NCBI GenBank assembly: GCA_011800805.1
Contig: MPNW01000636.1
Span: 7,706 to 32,353, forward strand
Direction: 5' to 3'
Length of the DNA stretch: 24,648 bases
DNA from: Hirudo medicinalis
Taxonomy: Eukaryota; Annelida; Clitellata; Hirudinida; Hirudinidae
Shown here: one piece after another, positions 1 through 9,000 of the stretch
Numbering within the stretch: the stretch's first letter is position 1
Layout of the letters: every line of letters begins with the position of its first letter
Program-made: the position numbers and the translations under genes
Notes under the pieces: model-generated
Database searches by the model: none
What the model was told of the DNA's origin: nothing
What the model saw: the letters and a program-made list of their open reading frames with translations, nothing else

Positions 1-485
1 TCTGCCTCTTCTATGTTGAGAGTCACTCGCTTTGCGACGGGAGCAAAATTGTACCAGTCCGAGACAGGCAGAGAAATGAAACTCTTCTGCGGTGTCAGAA
101 CGAAGGCAACATAACCGGCGTTCTTCGAGACGCCTCCGTTCTTAGTGCCCTTCATCTTTTTAACCTCTTTACCAGCTCCCATTTTCAGGATGAAAGGCTG
201 GCTTTTCGGGTCGTATTGTCTCGCTTTGAAGCCGAACTTCTTTCTCCTGGCTTCCTCTCGCTTTTCTCTACCATATTCACTTCCGGCTCCGGAAGTTGGC
301 AGGTCAGTGTCCGTGCCATACATGGATTTGAATTCTTTAAAATTGTTCTCGCGCTCCATTCTCGCTGGACAATTTTTGAAGTCCACGGAGCTATTGGCAT
401 CGAATTTGGCCACGTAGTAATCGAGTAGAGTTCTCGAGTCGGGCCTGAAAACCGAGAAGACGCGACAATCTTCTTCGTTTGTCAT
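1..485 (-). CDS. GTF2F1: TFIIF alpha subunit (RAP74), N-terminal part, cut by window edge
   Basis: This is the large subunit of general transcription factor IIF, which binds RNA polymerase II and works in initiation and elongation in the nucleus. The frame from the ATG at 485-483 is open to position 1 (about 161 residues). Family hallmarks of the N-terminal RAP30-dimerisation region are visible: SGAGSEYGREKREEARRKKF near residues 65-85, then KGTKNGGVSKNAGY, and WYNFAPVAKR with NIEEAE at the edge. All of these match remembered RAP74 sequence. The ATG was chosen because it places the first conserved strand (CRVFSVFRPD) at the N-terminus as in the family. The frame is also open upstream to a splice acceptor at 591, which I read as 5' UTR. 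The rest of the gene lies left of the window. Confidence 0.93.
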   Translation of the reverse strand, partial: MTNEEDCRVFSVFRPDSRTLLDYYVAKFDANSSVDFKNCPARMERENNFKEFKSMYGTDTDLPTSGAGSEYGREKREEARRKKFGFKARQYDPKSQPFILKMGAGKEVKKMKGTKNGGVSKNAGYVAFVLTPQKSFISLPVSDWYNFAPVAKRVTLNIEEA

Positions 486-590
486 TTCTATTTTCACTTT
501 TGATCGCTTACTCAACTGGTTTAAGTATATTAACAACTTAATGTGCAGCTGCGTTTGCTGGTTACATAGAGCGGCGCATTTGTCGTCGAC

Positions 591-600
591 CTAGAAATAA
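591..600 (-). other. Splice acceptor upstream of the GTF2F1 start
   Basis: On the minus strand TTATTTCTAG precedes position 590 and has an AT-rich tract before it. It is a good 3' splice site, 105 bases upstream of the chosen ATG. It implies a non-coding (or short coding) first exon between about 600 and 1050, which I could not identify. Trans-splicing is the other possible reading. Confidence 0.5.
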
Positions 601-1076
601 AAGAATCTTATATTATTTTATTAATTAATAAATTTTTTAATCGATGAAATTTTAATCCAAAATTAATAAAAAAGCTGTACAAAGTAATGAAATCTTGTAC
701 TTAAATCAATAAAATTTTTAATTAGTCATTAACAATTATTTTTATCACCATATGAAAATATTTCGTAAGGAGAATGTGTTAATTCTAATTTCATGACGGT
801 GTTAATTTAAATGGTCACTGCGTAAGTCATGAGTCTCTCATCTGTCCTGCTTAAAAACTTGCGCTAACATTAATGAATCGAAAATGTTTGTTCCTTCAAA
901 CTTGAAAACGTAGTGACATTTGTGATTTTTAATATTATATCGAAATGTATTTATTATATTTGTAACCTTAGTGCAACATTAATGGTATCGACAGATAATT
1001 AACATCACAAGGCTTGGAGATGTCGCAAAACGAAAGCAACTTTTCAATTCCAGAAAGGGTCAAAATAAAAAGCATG
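601..1076. other. Intergenic/5' intron region between SAP30BP and GTF2F1
   Basis: About 475 bases of AT-rich sequence without a coding stretch. It must hold the SAP30BP cleavage site (just below 1077) and the promoter and first exon of GTF2F1, because both genes read leftwards. I see no clear TATA box or repeat. Confidence 0.5.
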
Positions 1077-1082
1077 TTTATT
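1077..1082 (-). terminator. Poly(A) signal of SAP30BP, overlapping its stop codon
   Basis: AATAAA on the minus strand at 1082-1077 shares its first two bases with the TAA stop codon (1083-1081). The 3' UTR would therefore be only some 15-30 bases long. No other AATAAA was needed to explain the end of this gene. Confidence 0.7.
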
Positions 1083-1734
1083 AATTCCATTTTGACTTCC
1101 TGGTAGGCTGAGAAGTTTTAGCTTCCTTTTTGTCATCTTTGACTCTATTAGGCTTGTTCAGGCACTGTTGCGCCGCGCTGAGCTTGTCATAGTAAGACTC
1201 AGGCCCCCATATTCTTGGGTTGTAGAACTCGGGCGGGTAATTTGTCCCTCTTTCGTCAATACCAAGGAATTCTACGAGTTTCTCATAGATGACGGGATTT
1301 CGAAACTTCTTCGTGGTCTGGATGCTGTGTAACAAACTCTTTCCACTTCTTAGCATTTTATCGTGCATATTTGCAATCCTTTCCCGGATGACTGGATCGC
1401 AGTGCCCCTTTGGTTCTGGGGGAAGTTTTATGTGGTGCCCCATGTGCTTGCGCTTGACATCAGCATCTTCAGGTTCACTGTCAATTTCATCGGCGCCGTC
1501 TACACACTCTGAGGTATGATTCTGATAATTCTGTGACAGGATCATTCCACCCTCATCTTCGGGAGTGGTTTCTTGACGATGGGGACCTGATCCATAGTCT
1601 TTCTTGGCAGCTTTGAGAGGAGGTTCATCATCGCTGAGGTCACAATGATCTGACCATTTGCTTCCACTTCTGATGCAATCCTCTTCGTCGTCAGTTATGA
1701 AGTTGTCGTCCGCTTTAAAGTTCTTTTCACTCAT
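1081..1734 (-). CDS. SAP30BP: SAP30-binding protein (HCNGP), intronless
   Basis: 217 residues. The human protein (about 308) binds the SAP30 subunit of Sin3 histone deacetylase complexes and is also known as a splicing cofactor that pairs with SPF45 (RBM17). In this copy an acidic, disordered N-terminal half is followed by the conserved HCNGP block: KLPPEPKGHC near 103-112, KKFRNPVIYEKLVEFLGIDE near 142-161, then GTNYPPEFYNP and WGPESYYDKL. The protein stops directly after RKSKWN, the equivalent of the human KRKSKWD, so the roughly 70-residue Ser/Thr-rich human tail is absent. The start is supported by a good context (CACC before ATG) and by an acidic beginning as in the family. An acceptor-like TTTAG at 1766-1762 suggests a spliced 5' UTR. 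It lies upstream of GTF2F1 in the same orientation. Confidence 0.92.
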   Translation of the reverse strand: MSEKNFKADDNFITDDEEDCIRSGSKWSDHCDLSDDEPPLKAAKKDYGSGPHRQETTPEDEGGMILSQNYQNHTSECVDGADEIDSEPEDADVKRKHMGHHIKLPPEPKGHCDPVIRERIANMHDKMLRSGKSLLHSIQTTKKFRNPVIYEKLVEFLGIDERGTNYPPEFYNPRIWGPESYYDKLSAAQQCLNKPNRVKDDKKEAKTSQPTRKSKWN

Positions 1735-3554
1735 GGTGAATTCTTTTGTCGTCTGCCTCTGCTAAATATTTAATTATTTGAAATTATTTTAATAGAAAAT
1801 TGGAATTCGGTGTGCTACTTTTTTGCTAACGGTCATTTCTGCTGGCATTAAAAGATGATGAATAGAAATAAAGTAATTATTAATTAATTTTTAATAAATT
1901 AACGTCGTTGCTCAACATGGTTATGACGTCATGACATGATTTAATTTTTTTATTTTAATATTTTTGTAAATTCACTTTGCACAGTACGACGAAATTATTT
2001 GGTTCAGTCTCAGAATTCCAGATTTTTTATTTAAATTTCAAGTCTCCTATTATCTTCACGTTTAATAATACTTTATTATCTTCATGCCTGAAAAGGAAAA
2101 AAGCTCTTTAATTAAATCAGATATCCCCTGGCGTATATGTTTCGATCCTTGAAAAGCGCATATCAGAAATCAGGAGAATAGCATCCAACGCGTTTATTTG
2201 AGAATGAAATTAATTCTGAAATTCCAATAGACCTTAATTTCACAGAAAAAAACTAGAAATGATGATAGATTGTGCCAACGATACCGTAACAATGCGGAAT
2301 TGTGTGTATGCGTTAAAATATGAACCATTACATAACTTTTGATAGTTTCATTTCCAATTCAGTGCAAGTAATAACGCATTATTTTGATAAATTCAATCTC
2401 AAACGTGCATGTTAAGAATGCTTTGAGACACTTAGAATGGTCAATTTCCATATTACTAACGATTCTTTTAGGTTAATAACAAATTTGTTTGTTTGGGAAG
2501 TAATAGTTAAGCCCTAACCTCATCGCTCCCTGCTTAAGGACTACAAGCAACAATCACTTTGCTCAACTGTTTTCATAACCACAGTCAGATAAGACAGATA
2601 TATTATAATCATCATCACCATCACCATCAATGTCTGGTTTGGGTAAAAGCTTAATGAAATAAATAATGTATCCTTCAGCAGGCTGTTATGTGCTCTCAAA
2701 CCCTGAAATGTTTGTTAGTTATGCATGTGTCTTATGGGAAATATTGGCATTAAAATAATTCAGTAATACAAAGCAATCTACATTTAAACGGTGCAAGCTA
2801 TTTTCCGACTGATAGCGAATAAACTGACCAATCTCATTTCATTGGCTAGCTGTTCATTGAATGTACACAAGCAAACAAACGAATAAATTAATTCACTAAA
2901 TCCATTTTGATCTTCATGAATGTGCTTATTTTAAAAATTTATTAAAATAATCCCGTAATATAAACCTAAAAATTTATAAATTAATCGTAAAAGTTTATTT
3001 TTATAAATTTGTACAAAAACCTAATAAACGATAATGAGTTTTCGATATTGTTACAAGGAGGCCAATTCAGCAGGGGCCTGACAACAGTTCGTCCTTCACC
3101 GTTGGTTATTCTCTAGCTGGTCATTTGAGTAAGTTCAAGTTGCTTCTGAATATTGTCTGCTATTAGCGAAATTAGTTTAAATATTCTGTCTCGCTTGTAT
3201 CGGTATTCGTGACATTAATTTTGGCTTCGTTTGGCAATGGCGCTCGACAACCATAGTGTCAGAAATATGGAGCTCGGTTTATTCTTCAAGCTTTAGCGAA
3301 TTAGTTCTAAATTGATTTTGTGTTGAATTTTTAATCTAAACATGTATTGGAGTTACACACTAACGCAACTGTCCTTCAAATAGGACAATTTGGTTAATAA
3401 CAACATGGCGTCCATCTTACATTGAAACCTTTGGCATTAAACAAGCCCTAAAATTTCAATTTTCGCTTCATGTCGTACCTTTGGGCGTTCACAATGTTGC
3501 ATTACAGTCGCCGACAATAAATCATTTATTCTTTTGAAGGTTAAATCCACCAAG
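1735..3554. other. Intergenic region between SAP30BP and the first NDUFA4-like gene
   Basis: 1.8 kb of AT-rich sequence with no open frame that looks coding. The two flanking genes point away from each other, so both promoters should lie here. A short ATC/CAT repeat sits at 2608-2630. A GC-richer stretch (about 3050-3130) has a CCAAT at 3062 and ends at a perfect GTAAGT donor (3130-3135). It could be a non-coding first exon of the gene at 3555, spliced to an acceptor (TTTTGAAG) at 3538, but that is inference. Confidence 0.4.
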
Positions 3555-4075
3555 ATGAAGATGTTTACCATTAAAACCGTTCTTAAGAACTACAGTGTAA
3601 GAATCTGTTAAATTTTCTGGGAAGTTTGATGTTATATTGTATAGATAATATTCATTTTGTAGCTTATGCCGACCGTCGCCTTGACTGGTTTCGCATGCAC
3701 CATGGCAGCGAGTTACGTTTGCTACATGATGTCCTCCAAACCAGACCTCCAGTAAGCTGATTATTTCTTTTACGCAGATGATTTCAATAATTCTTGTGAT
3801 TTGCAAAACAAAATTATCAGTGGAATGCTTGTTTATTGATGAAAATTGTTTTCGTTGTAGTTTCCGCCTTTTTGAGAGGAACAAGCTCCCAGAATGGGGC
3901 GTTGCTCCTGATGAGTTTAGGAGGGTGTGTGTTGTAAATAATGTTTATGTGAATATTGGACTTTGACAAGTTTTGTATGTTTTATTAGCTGTACCGTCAC
4001 AAGGACCTGATGCCACACAATGTCGAGCTGGAGAACTTGAGGAGGGAGATCCAAGATCACTACAAAACTATGTAA
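3555..4075 (+). CDS. NDUFA4/MLRQ-like small membrane protein, copy 1 (four exons)
   Basis: Exons 3555-3596, 3663-3751, 3861-3924 and 3989-4075 join in frame (phases 0, 2, 0) to 93 residues. Every junction has GT and AG. The protein has a short basic N-terminus (MKMFTIKTVLKNYS), one hydrophobic segment at about residues 15-36, and then SKPDL, a Pro-Glu-Trp and a charged C-terminal helix. This order (lysine-rich start, a Pro before one membrane span, K/N-P-D, P-x-W) resembles NDUFA4/COXFA4 and NMES1, small inner-membrane proteins linked to cytochrome c oxidase. The match is by pattern only and modest, so another small mitochondrial membrane protein family is possible. The next gene, 530 bases downstream, is its paralogue. 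AATAAA follows 48 bases after the stop. Confidence 0.6.
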
Positions 4076-4122
4076 AATGTAGATGAATTCAGAAATGTTG
4101 TGCAAGCAGTTATTTTTCCACT

Positions 4123-4128
4123 AATAAA
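4123..4128 (+). terminator. Poly(A) signal of NDUFA4-like copy 1
   Basis: AATAAA 48 bases after the stop codon, followed by a T/G-rich stretch. It is a good end for the transcript. Confidence 0.7.
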
Positions 4129-4605
4129 CATTTGTGGCCATTTCAAATATCTGCTATTTGAATTTTGGTGATTACTCATCCAGAAAAAAAAATGGTTTTA
4201 ACTTTTTCACATTTCTGGCCTGTTTGCATGCAGTTTTCTTGATATTTTGAAAATGAATTTTGTCACTTTAAAAGTGAGTTTGCATAACTTTAGCGAATGA
4301 AAAACGCATCCGTGGACAGAGTGAGGCGCTTTGCCCTTTCGCGCAAGGACATCGCTGTTAGGTGGTTGAAGGCTTCTTCGCTATTATTGAGATTATAACT
4401 TTTCGGTCGAGTTTCGCAAGTGTTTGAATAAAGGCAAGTTCTAAATAAACTTTTTTTTTGCAATTCTGTTATTTTATCGTATTTTGGATGTAATTTAACG
4501 AGACTCAAAACTTGGATGGTGCTGAGCATGGTGGTGGTTAAGAGAACCCAAAAATTAGCCTAATTTATTGATTTGACCTGCTTGATCAGATTTACTTCGA
4601 CCATC
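4129..4605. other. Spacer between the two tandem genes (promoter of copy 2)
   Basis: No coding stretch I can support. The minus-strand open frame at 4290-4529 looks like a chance frame. The promoter and 5' UTR of copy 2 should lie here. No clear core promoter element is visible. Confidence 0.4.
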
Positions 4606-5417
4606 ATGCCGGGTTTGTTTTCTGCTACGACTCTCAGGTCAAACTACAGTGTAAGTGTCTCGCATTTCGTTGGTGAATTTCCACCTTGTAACGCATTCAC
4701 AAGGTTTAGTTGTATGAACTGCTTCATCTTGGATGCCATTAAGTCACCTGCTAAATTAAATGGATTGAATTTGCAGCTTTTTCCAATTGTTGGAATCACT
4801 GGGTTTGCTTGTAGTCTCTGTATGAGTTATGTAGGCTACAGTCTCAAGCAGAAAGGTGATGTGAGGTATGTTTTGTGATGTGTGGTGGTTTGAAATAATT
4901 TTTTAGTACATAGAACATAACTCCTGATGTTATCACTGCTTCAGTTTACGATTTGGAAAGAGAGGTAGAATGCCAGAAAGGGACATTGGTCCTGATGAGA
5001 TCAGAAAGGTTACAAGTTCTTTGTGTATCGGGAGACAATGTAAAATGAAAAGTAGTCTCATTTAGATTTATGAAAATTGGCGTTTTAATTTCGAAAACTT
5101 ACCAAATAAACCAAGCAGCTGAGACATAAGATTGATTGATCATAAGATCTTTTGTTTTTTAGAAGTTAATGGCACAACACTGCATTTACTGTTCATAATC
5201 ATGTGTGTATTGAGGTTGGCTTTTCACTGCTATAAATGGTATGTTGGTGCAAAGCAAATATGTACCACAGCTGTCGTATCTTAGAGATGCATGTTCGCGA
5301 CTTTTGATTCATTTAATTCTTGTGTATCAACAGTTGTTGGTCATTCAAGCGCCAAAATCTCACGATATCGAAATTGAGAAACTCAGGGCCGAGATCTGCA
5401 GTCACTATGACAACTGA
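4606..5417 (+). CDS. NDUFA4/MLRQ-like small membrane protein, copy 2 (four exons)
   Basis: Exons 4606-4650, 4777-4865, 4945-5008 and 5334-5417 join to 93 residues with the same phases (0, 2, 0) as copy 1. The two inner exons have exactly the same lengths (89 and 64) in both copies. The membrane segment reads LFPIVGITGFACSL..., against LMPTVALTGFACTM... in copy 1: 14 of 30 residues of exon 2 and 8 of 21 of exon 3 are identical, so the duplication is old. The Trp of copy 1 (P-E-W) is Arg here (P-E-R), and K-P-D is K-G-D. The first ATG at 4606 is used; the frame upstream has no other ATG. The function is inferred only from the resemblance of copy 1 to NDUFA4, and this more divergent copy may have changed role. 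Confidence 0.58.
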
Positions 5418-5619
5418 GAGTGAAAGACTCACCATTGGCCAAAGATAATCATAAAATAACTAAATAAGCTGTTGAATTGAGCATGATTCGATGTGTTGCT
5501 TTTTTGCATGCTTGCTCTTGCATAGTCTTTATCCAAATCCCTATAGATGCACCCTATTTTAAATAAGTCGTGGAATGCTATTCTTGAACAAAGTCTTGAT
5601 TTTTCAACATTTTTGTTTG

Positions 5620-5625
5620 AATAAA
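5620..5625 (+). terminator. Poly(A) signal of NDUFA4-like copy 2
   Basis: AATAAA 203 bases after the stop, followed by a T/G-rich GTTGTTGG stretch. The gene converges on XRN1, whose own signal lies 210 bases further right on the other strand. Confidence 0.6.
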
Positions 5626-5834
5626 CTACTGTTGTTGGCCAAACAGCAACTGCGCTGCCATCCTCATGTCAGAAGTAAGATTTCATAGCTGTAACTCATG
5701 CTTGATAACTTCCTGTGCCAACCGTGTGTACAAAGTAATACTTTTGGATCTTTGCACCATTTAATAGGTAGTTAATGCAGATTGTTGTTTAATGGGAGCT
5801 ACAAAGAGAGGTCAAGCATTCTGGGTCAAGTGAC

Positions 5835-5840
5835 TTTATT
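5835..5840 (-). terminator. Poly(A) signal of XRN1
   Basis: Minus-strand AATAAA at 5840-5835, about 180 bases after the XRN1 stop codon at 6024-6022. It is the first such signal in the right orientation. The space to the convergent signal at 5620 is about 200 bases, so the two 3' UTRs should not overlap much. Confidence 0.65.
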
Positions 5841-6021
5841 ATAAAATCACATTGGACTAAGAAAAAGAAAGTGAGCTTTAAAATCAAGATCTCGCGTGCA
5901 AATTCAATCAGGTCGAATGCAAATGGCCTACGAGCGCCTGCATGTTTCAGGCAACGACTGCAAAGGCGACTCACAAAAATATAAACGCGCACATTACGGT
6001 CCTTATTCTCGAGGGGCGCTT

Positions 6022-9000
6022 TCAGATGGCTCTCGGGCTTGCGAAGGAGGCTGCGATTCTCTTCTTGTGTTGCTTCTTGTGCTTGGTAACTTTTCTTTCA
6101 TTGGTTTTGGTCAATGTCTCCTTTGATTCTGGCTGCTTAGAGCCTTCCTCATGTCTTGGGATGTCTATAGGGTGAGGGTCCTGGGAAATCTTCTGACCTT
6201 GGGCACCCGAGGCCGAGGATGATGGTTTGTTGACGGATTTCTGTCTCAGAAGGACCTTCGGCAAGGGAAAATGAAAAAATTAAAAGTGATTGGAGTGCCT
6301 AATCTTGTTCTTACAGGAAACAATATACATTCCTCATAGCTCCAAACTGAGTGACACAATTAAATAACATCGACAATAGTAAAAGTAAAAGTTCAATAAA
6401 GTTTGAGGCAGCAAATTGAAGCATAAATCTAAAAGTGAACCCGAGATACGTTTACCTGCGTGGGTATGAAAGTATTGGCTTTCGGGTTCAGCGTGGCAGG
6501 ACCCGTGGCCGCAGGCTGCTGTTCGGACAGGCTTTTGTTCGAGAGGTTCCCCATGTCATGTGATGGGTTGTAATGACCTAAGTCTGTTGTAAATTGAGTG
6601 TTAAGTTTCTCTTTAAAATAGAAGAAATTTCTCAAATTGCCAAGAAAATGACTGCTGTTTTTTGTCACATTGGATAATTTAATTCTCAGCATAATCACAT
6701 AATAGGGAAGATAATGGCAGTATTAACTGTGTGGAAATGGCGAATCAGAAATGCTTACTCATCGAGGAACCACTGAACTGGGGATGGTTCTGTTGTGGAT
6801 AAAATAAATTTTACTTAATAAATCAATCTTAATAGAAATAATAAACATAAAGAGAAGAATTACCTGTAAGTTATGTAAGGCAAAACCAGACACTTCCTCA
6901 ATAGCTGTAAATTCATTGCCACTTATTGGCCCCGAGAACCACCCCTTGCCCTGAATGTGAACTCTGCCCTGAAACCCTCCGTCTATTGACCTCATCTCGT
7001 ACTTGGGGATGGACAGCCTTTTGGTTTGACAGAAGAATATCAGATTGCTTTGCTGTGGACTGAAAAAGAAACAGAAAAAAGTTGGCAAATACAATAATAA
7101 TAATCTTTGGGTAAGACTTGAACTTAAATGAACCTGGAAACTTTAGAAAATTCACTAACAAAACGAAATTTGATCAAGCAATTAATGAACACAACAATTG
7201 ATATCGTTCTATTTTGAGCTAAATGCGCATTTGTAGAGGTAACACCAACTTATTGCTGGGCATGCACGACCACTGCTGTTGCTTCTGCTGCTGAAGTTGG
7301 TTGAAAGGTCGCTGCTGCTGTCCTTGATTGTGGTGCTGCACGGGCAGTTGCTGTTGTCGTTGGTAGTCATTTAGTTGTGCTTGATGTTGTTGTTGCCGAT
7401 GATGATGATGATGATGGTTATGATTGTGCTGAGGCACTGGATTCGTTTGTTGTTGTTGTTGCTGTTGTTGACATGGTTGAGGAAGATGGTGAACAAGGCC
7501 ATTGATTGACATCCTTTGCATTGAAGATTCTACAGATCAAAACAACTTATTTATAACATAATTTGTCATAGATCATGACAAACACAGCATGAAGTAGTAC
7601 AGTACTAGCAATTTTAGTGCTAATAATAGTTCCAGGTGGCAAAATTAGTAACACTAATGCTTCATGAAACAATCAAGTCAAAATTTAACAAACCTGCAGT
7701 TCTTAGAAGCTCTTCAATTGAAATCTTTTTCCCCATCTGTGGAATGTAAATCCGTGGTAATCATCAATCATCGCATTCGTCATTGTCAGCTTAACACCAA
7801 ACATCATCACCATTGTCAACATCAACAATCATCGTCATCTCCACCATCATCTTCACGATAAAATAAAATCTACACCTCTACACGACCAACACCTCACCTG
7901 TGCCATGCTCTGTGGACCATTTTGATTCTTGCTCGACTTGTCAATCCAGGCCTGAGGAGGCTTCAAATTGGGGGGCACAGGCCTATTGACGGTCTTGATC
8001 ATGGGGAGGTTGTTGGATTTTGGCTCTTCCTGATTTACATTTAAATCTTGTTTCAATCTGTTCCATGCCTGAGCGTATGCATTATCGCTACAATTCCTCT
8101 CCGGGTTCGTCTGCATCGAATGAAACGTTGATAAGGCTCAATTAATTATATTAAATTATAGGACTGCTGGAACAATTGTAAATGAAACATCCTCAATGAA
8201 CAGAAGTTACATTTAATGCTGAAACAGCATTAGGAAAAAAACTAGGATTATCACGAGTGTCGGTCAAAGCCAAAAAACAAACCATGATTCGATGCTGGGG
8301 AACATCAGATATTTCCTGGGTTTTGCTTATGCCCCCCGTTGGTTGACTGCCACCATTTTGCAACTTGGACCCACCAATGCATGGAGAGGGCTCACATACA
8401 CGGCGACCGTCCTTGACGAACCCATTCACATGGGGCTGGAAACTGCTGTGGTTGATGTTTGCATCACTTTTTCTGGAGCTGCCTCTCCGGGCCAAACGAA
8501 CCCCATGGGACATGTTGACCAGGGAGGTGGCAGGAACTCTGTAGCACTTGTTGCTGGAGCATCTGAAATTTCATCAGACGAATGAGGTAATTGCTATAAG
8601 TAAAGCAGTATGGAAATAAAGTAGCAATATAATAACAATTATAATTTATAATAAAATATTATAATAATTATACTTATTTATATAATGCTAACAAGGGCAA
8701 ATTCTCTTCACAATTTCATAACTAATACAACAAGAACTGATTTTTTCATTTTAGAATTTTTCCAAATAAATAAACATACTTTATTTAAATAATAAAAGTT
8801 TTATAATGTTTAAAAAGATAATTTTTTGAAGACAGATTAGCAACAACAACCTCAGCGGCATGGCACCTTCGAATTCCTTGTCATACAAAACATGATACAA
8901 CAAATCCTGTCCCTTCTCACCTAAATAATTGGTTGTTGGTTATGATAAGGAAGGTGATTATAATTTATAAAATTAATTGTAATCATTATTACAAACTTGC

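Larger units (their letters stand above)
6022..8110 (-). other. XRN1: XRN1 exons 21-27: C-terminal tail with dsRBD-like block and end motif
   Basis: Residues 1279-1651. Exon 21 holds [19 protein letters not shown], similar to the human DDEFCNIWQSL element. Exon 22 is only 43 bases. Exon 23 is Gln/His-rich. Exon 24 (residues 1459-1521) resembles the human dsRBD-like block that ends in FALQQLG (here FALHNLQ). Exon 25 is 31 bases. Exons 26/27 join to [15 protein letters not shown], matching human FIPLQVTKKRVANK. The last residues, [14 protein letters not shown], resemble the human end. The human C-terminal region binds the decapping factor EDC4. Confidence 0.82.

Noticed and set aside
10..591. 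GTF2F1 frame upstream of the chosen ATG (35 more codons to the acceptor at 591) as coding
   Set aside because: The peptide does not resemble the RAP74 N-terminus, and the ATG at 485 aligns with the start of the conserved domain. Kept as 5' UTR.
4290..4529. Minus-strand frame of 79 codons between the two NDUFA4-like genes
   Set aside because: No homology and no splice or poly(A) context. It lies in the expected promoter of copy 2.
5896..6175. Plus-strand frames at the XRN1 3' end
   Set aside because: They are antisense to the last XRN1 exon and its 3' UTR, and have no features of their own.
7664..7861. Plus-strand His/Ser-rich frame
   Set aside because: It is created by the CAT/CAA triplet repeat in XRN1 intron 21 and the antisense of exon 22.
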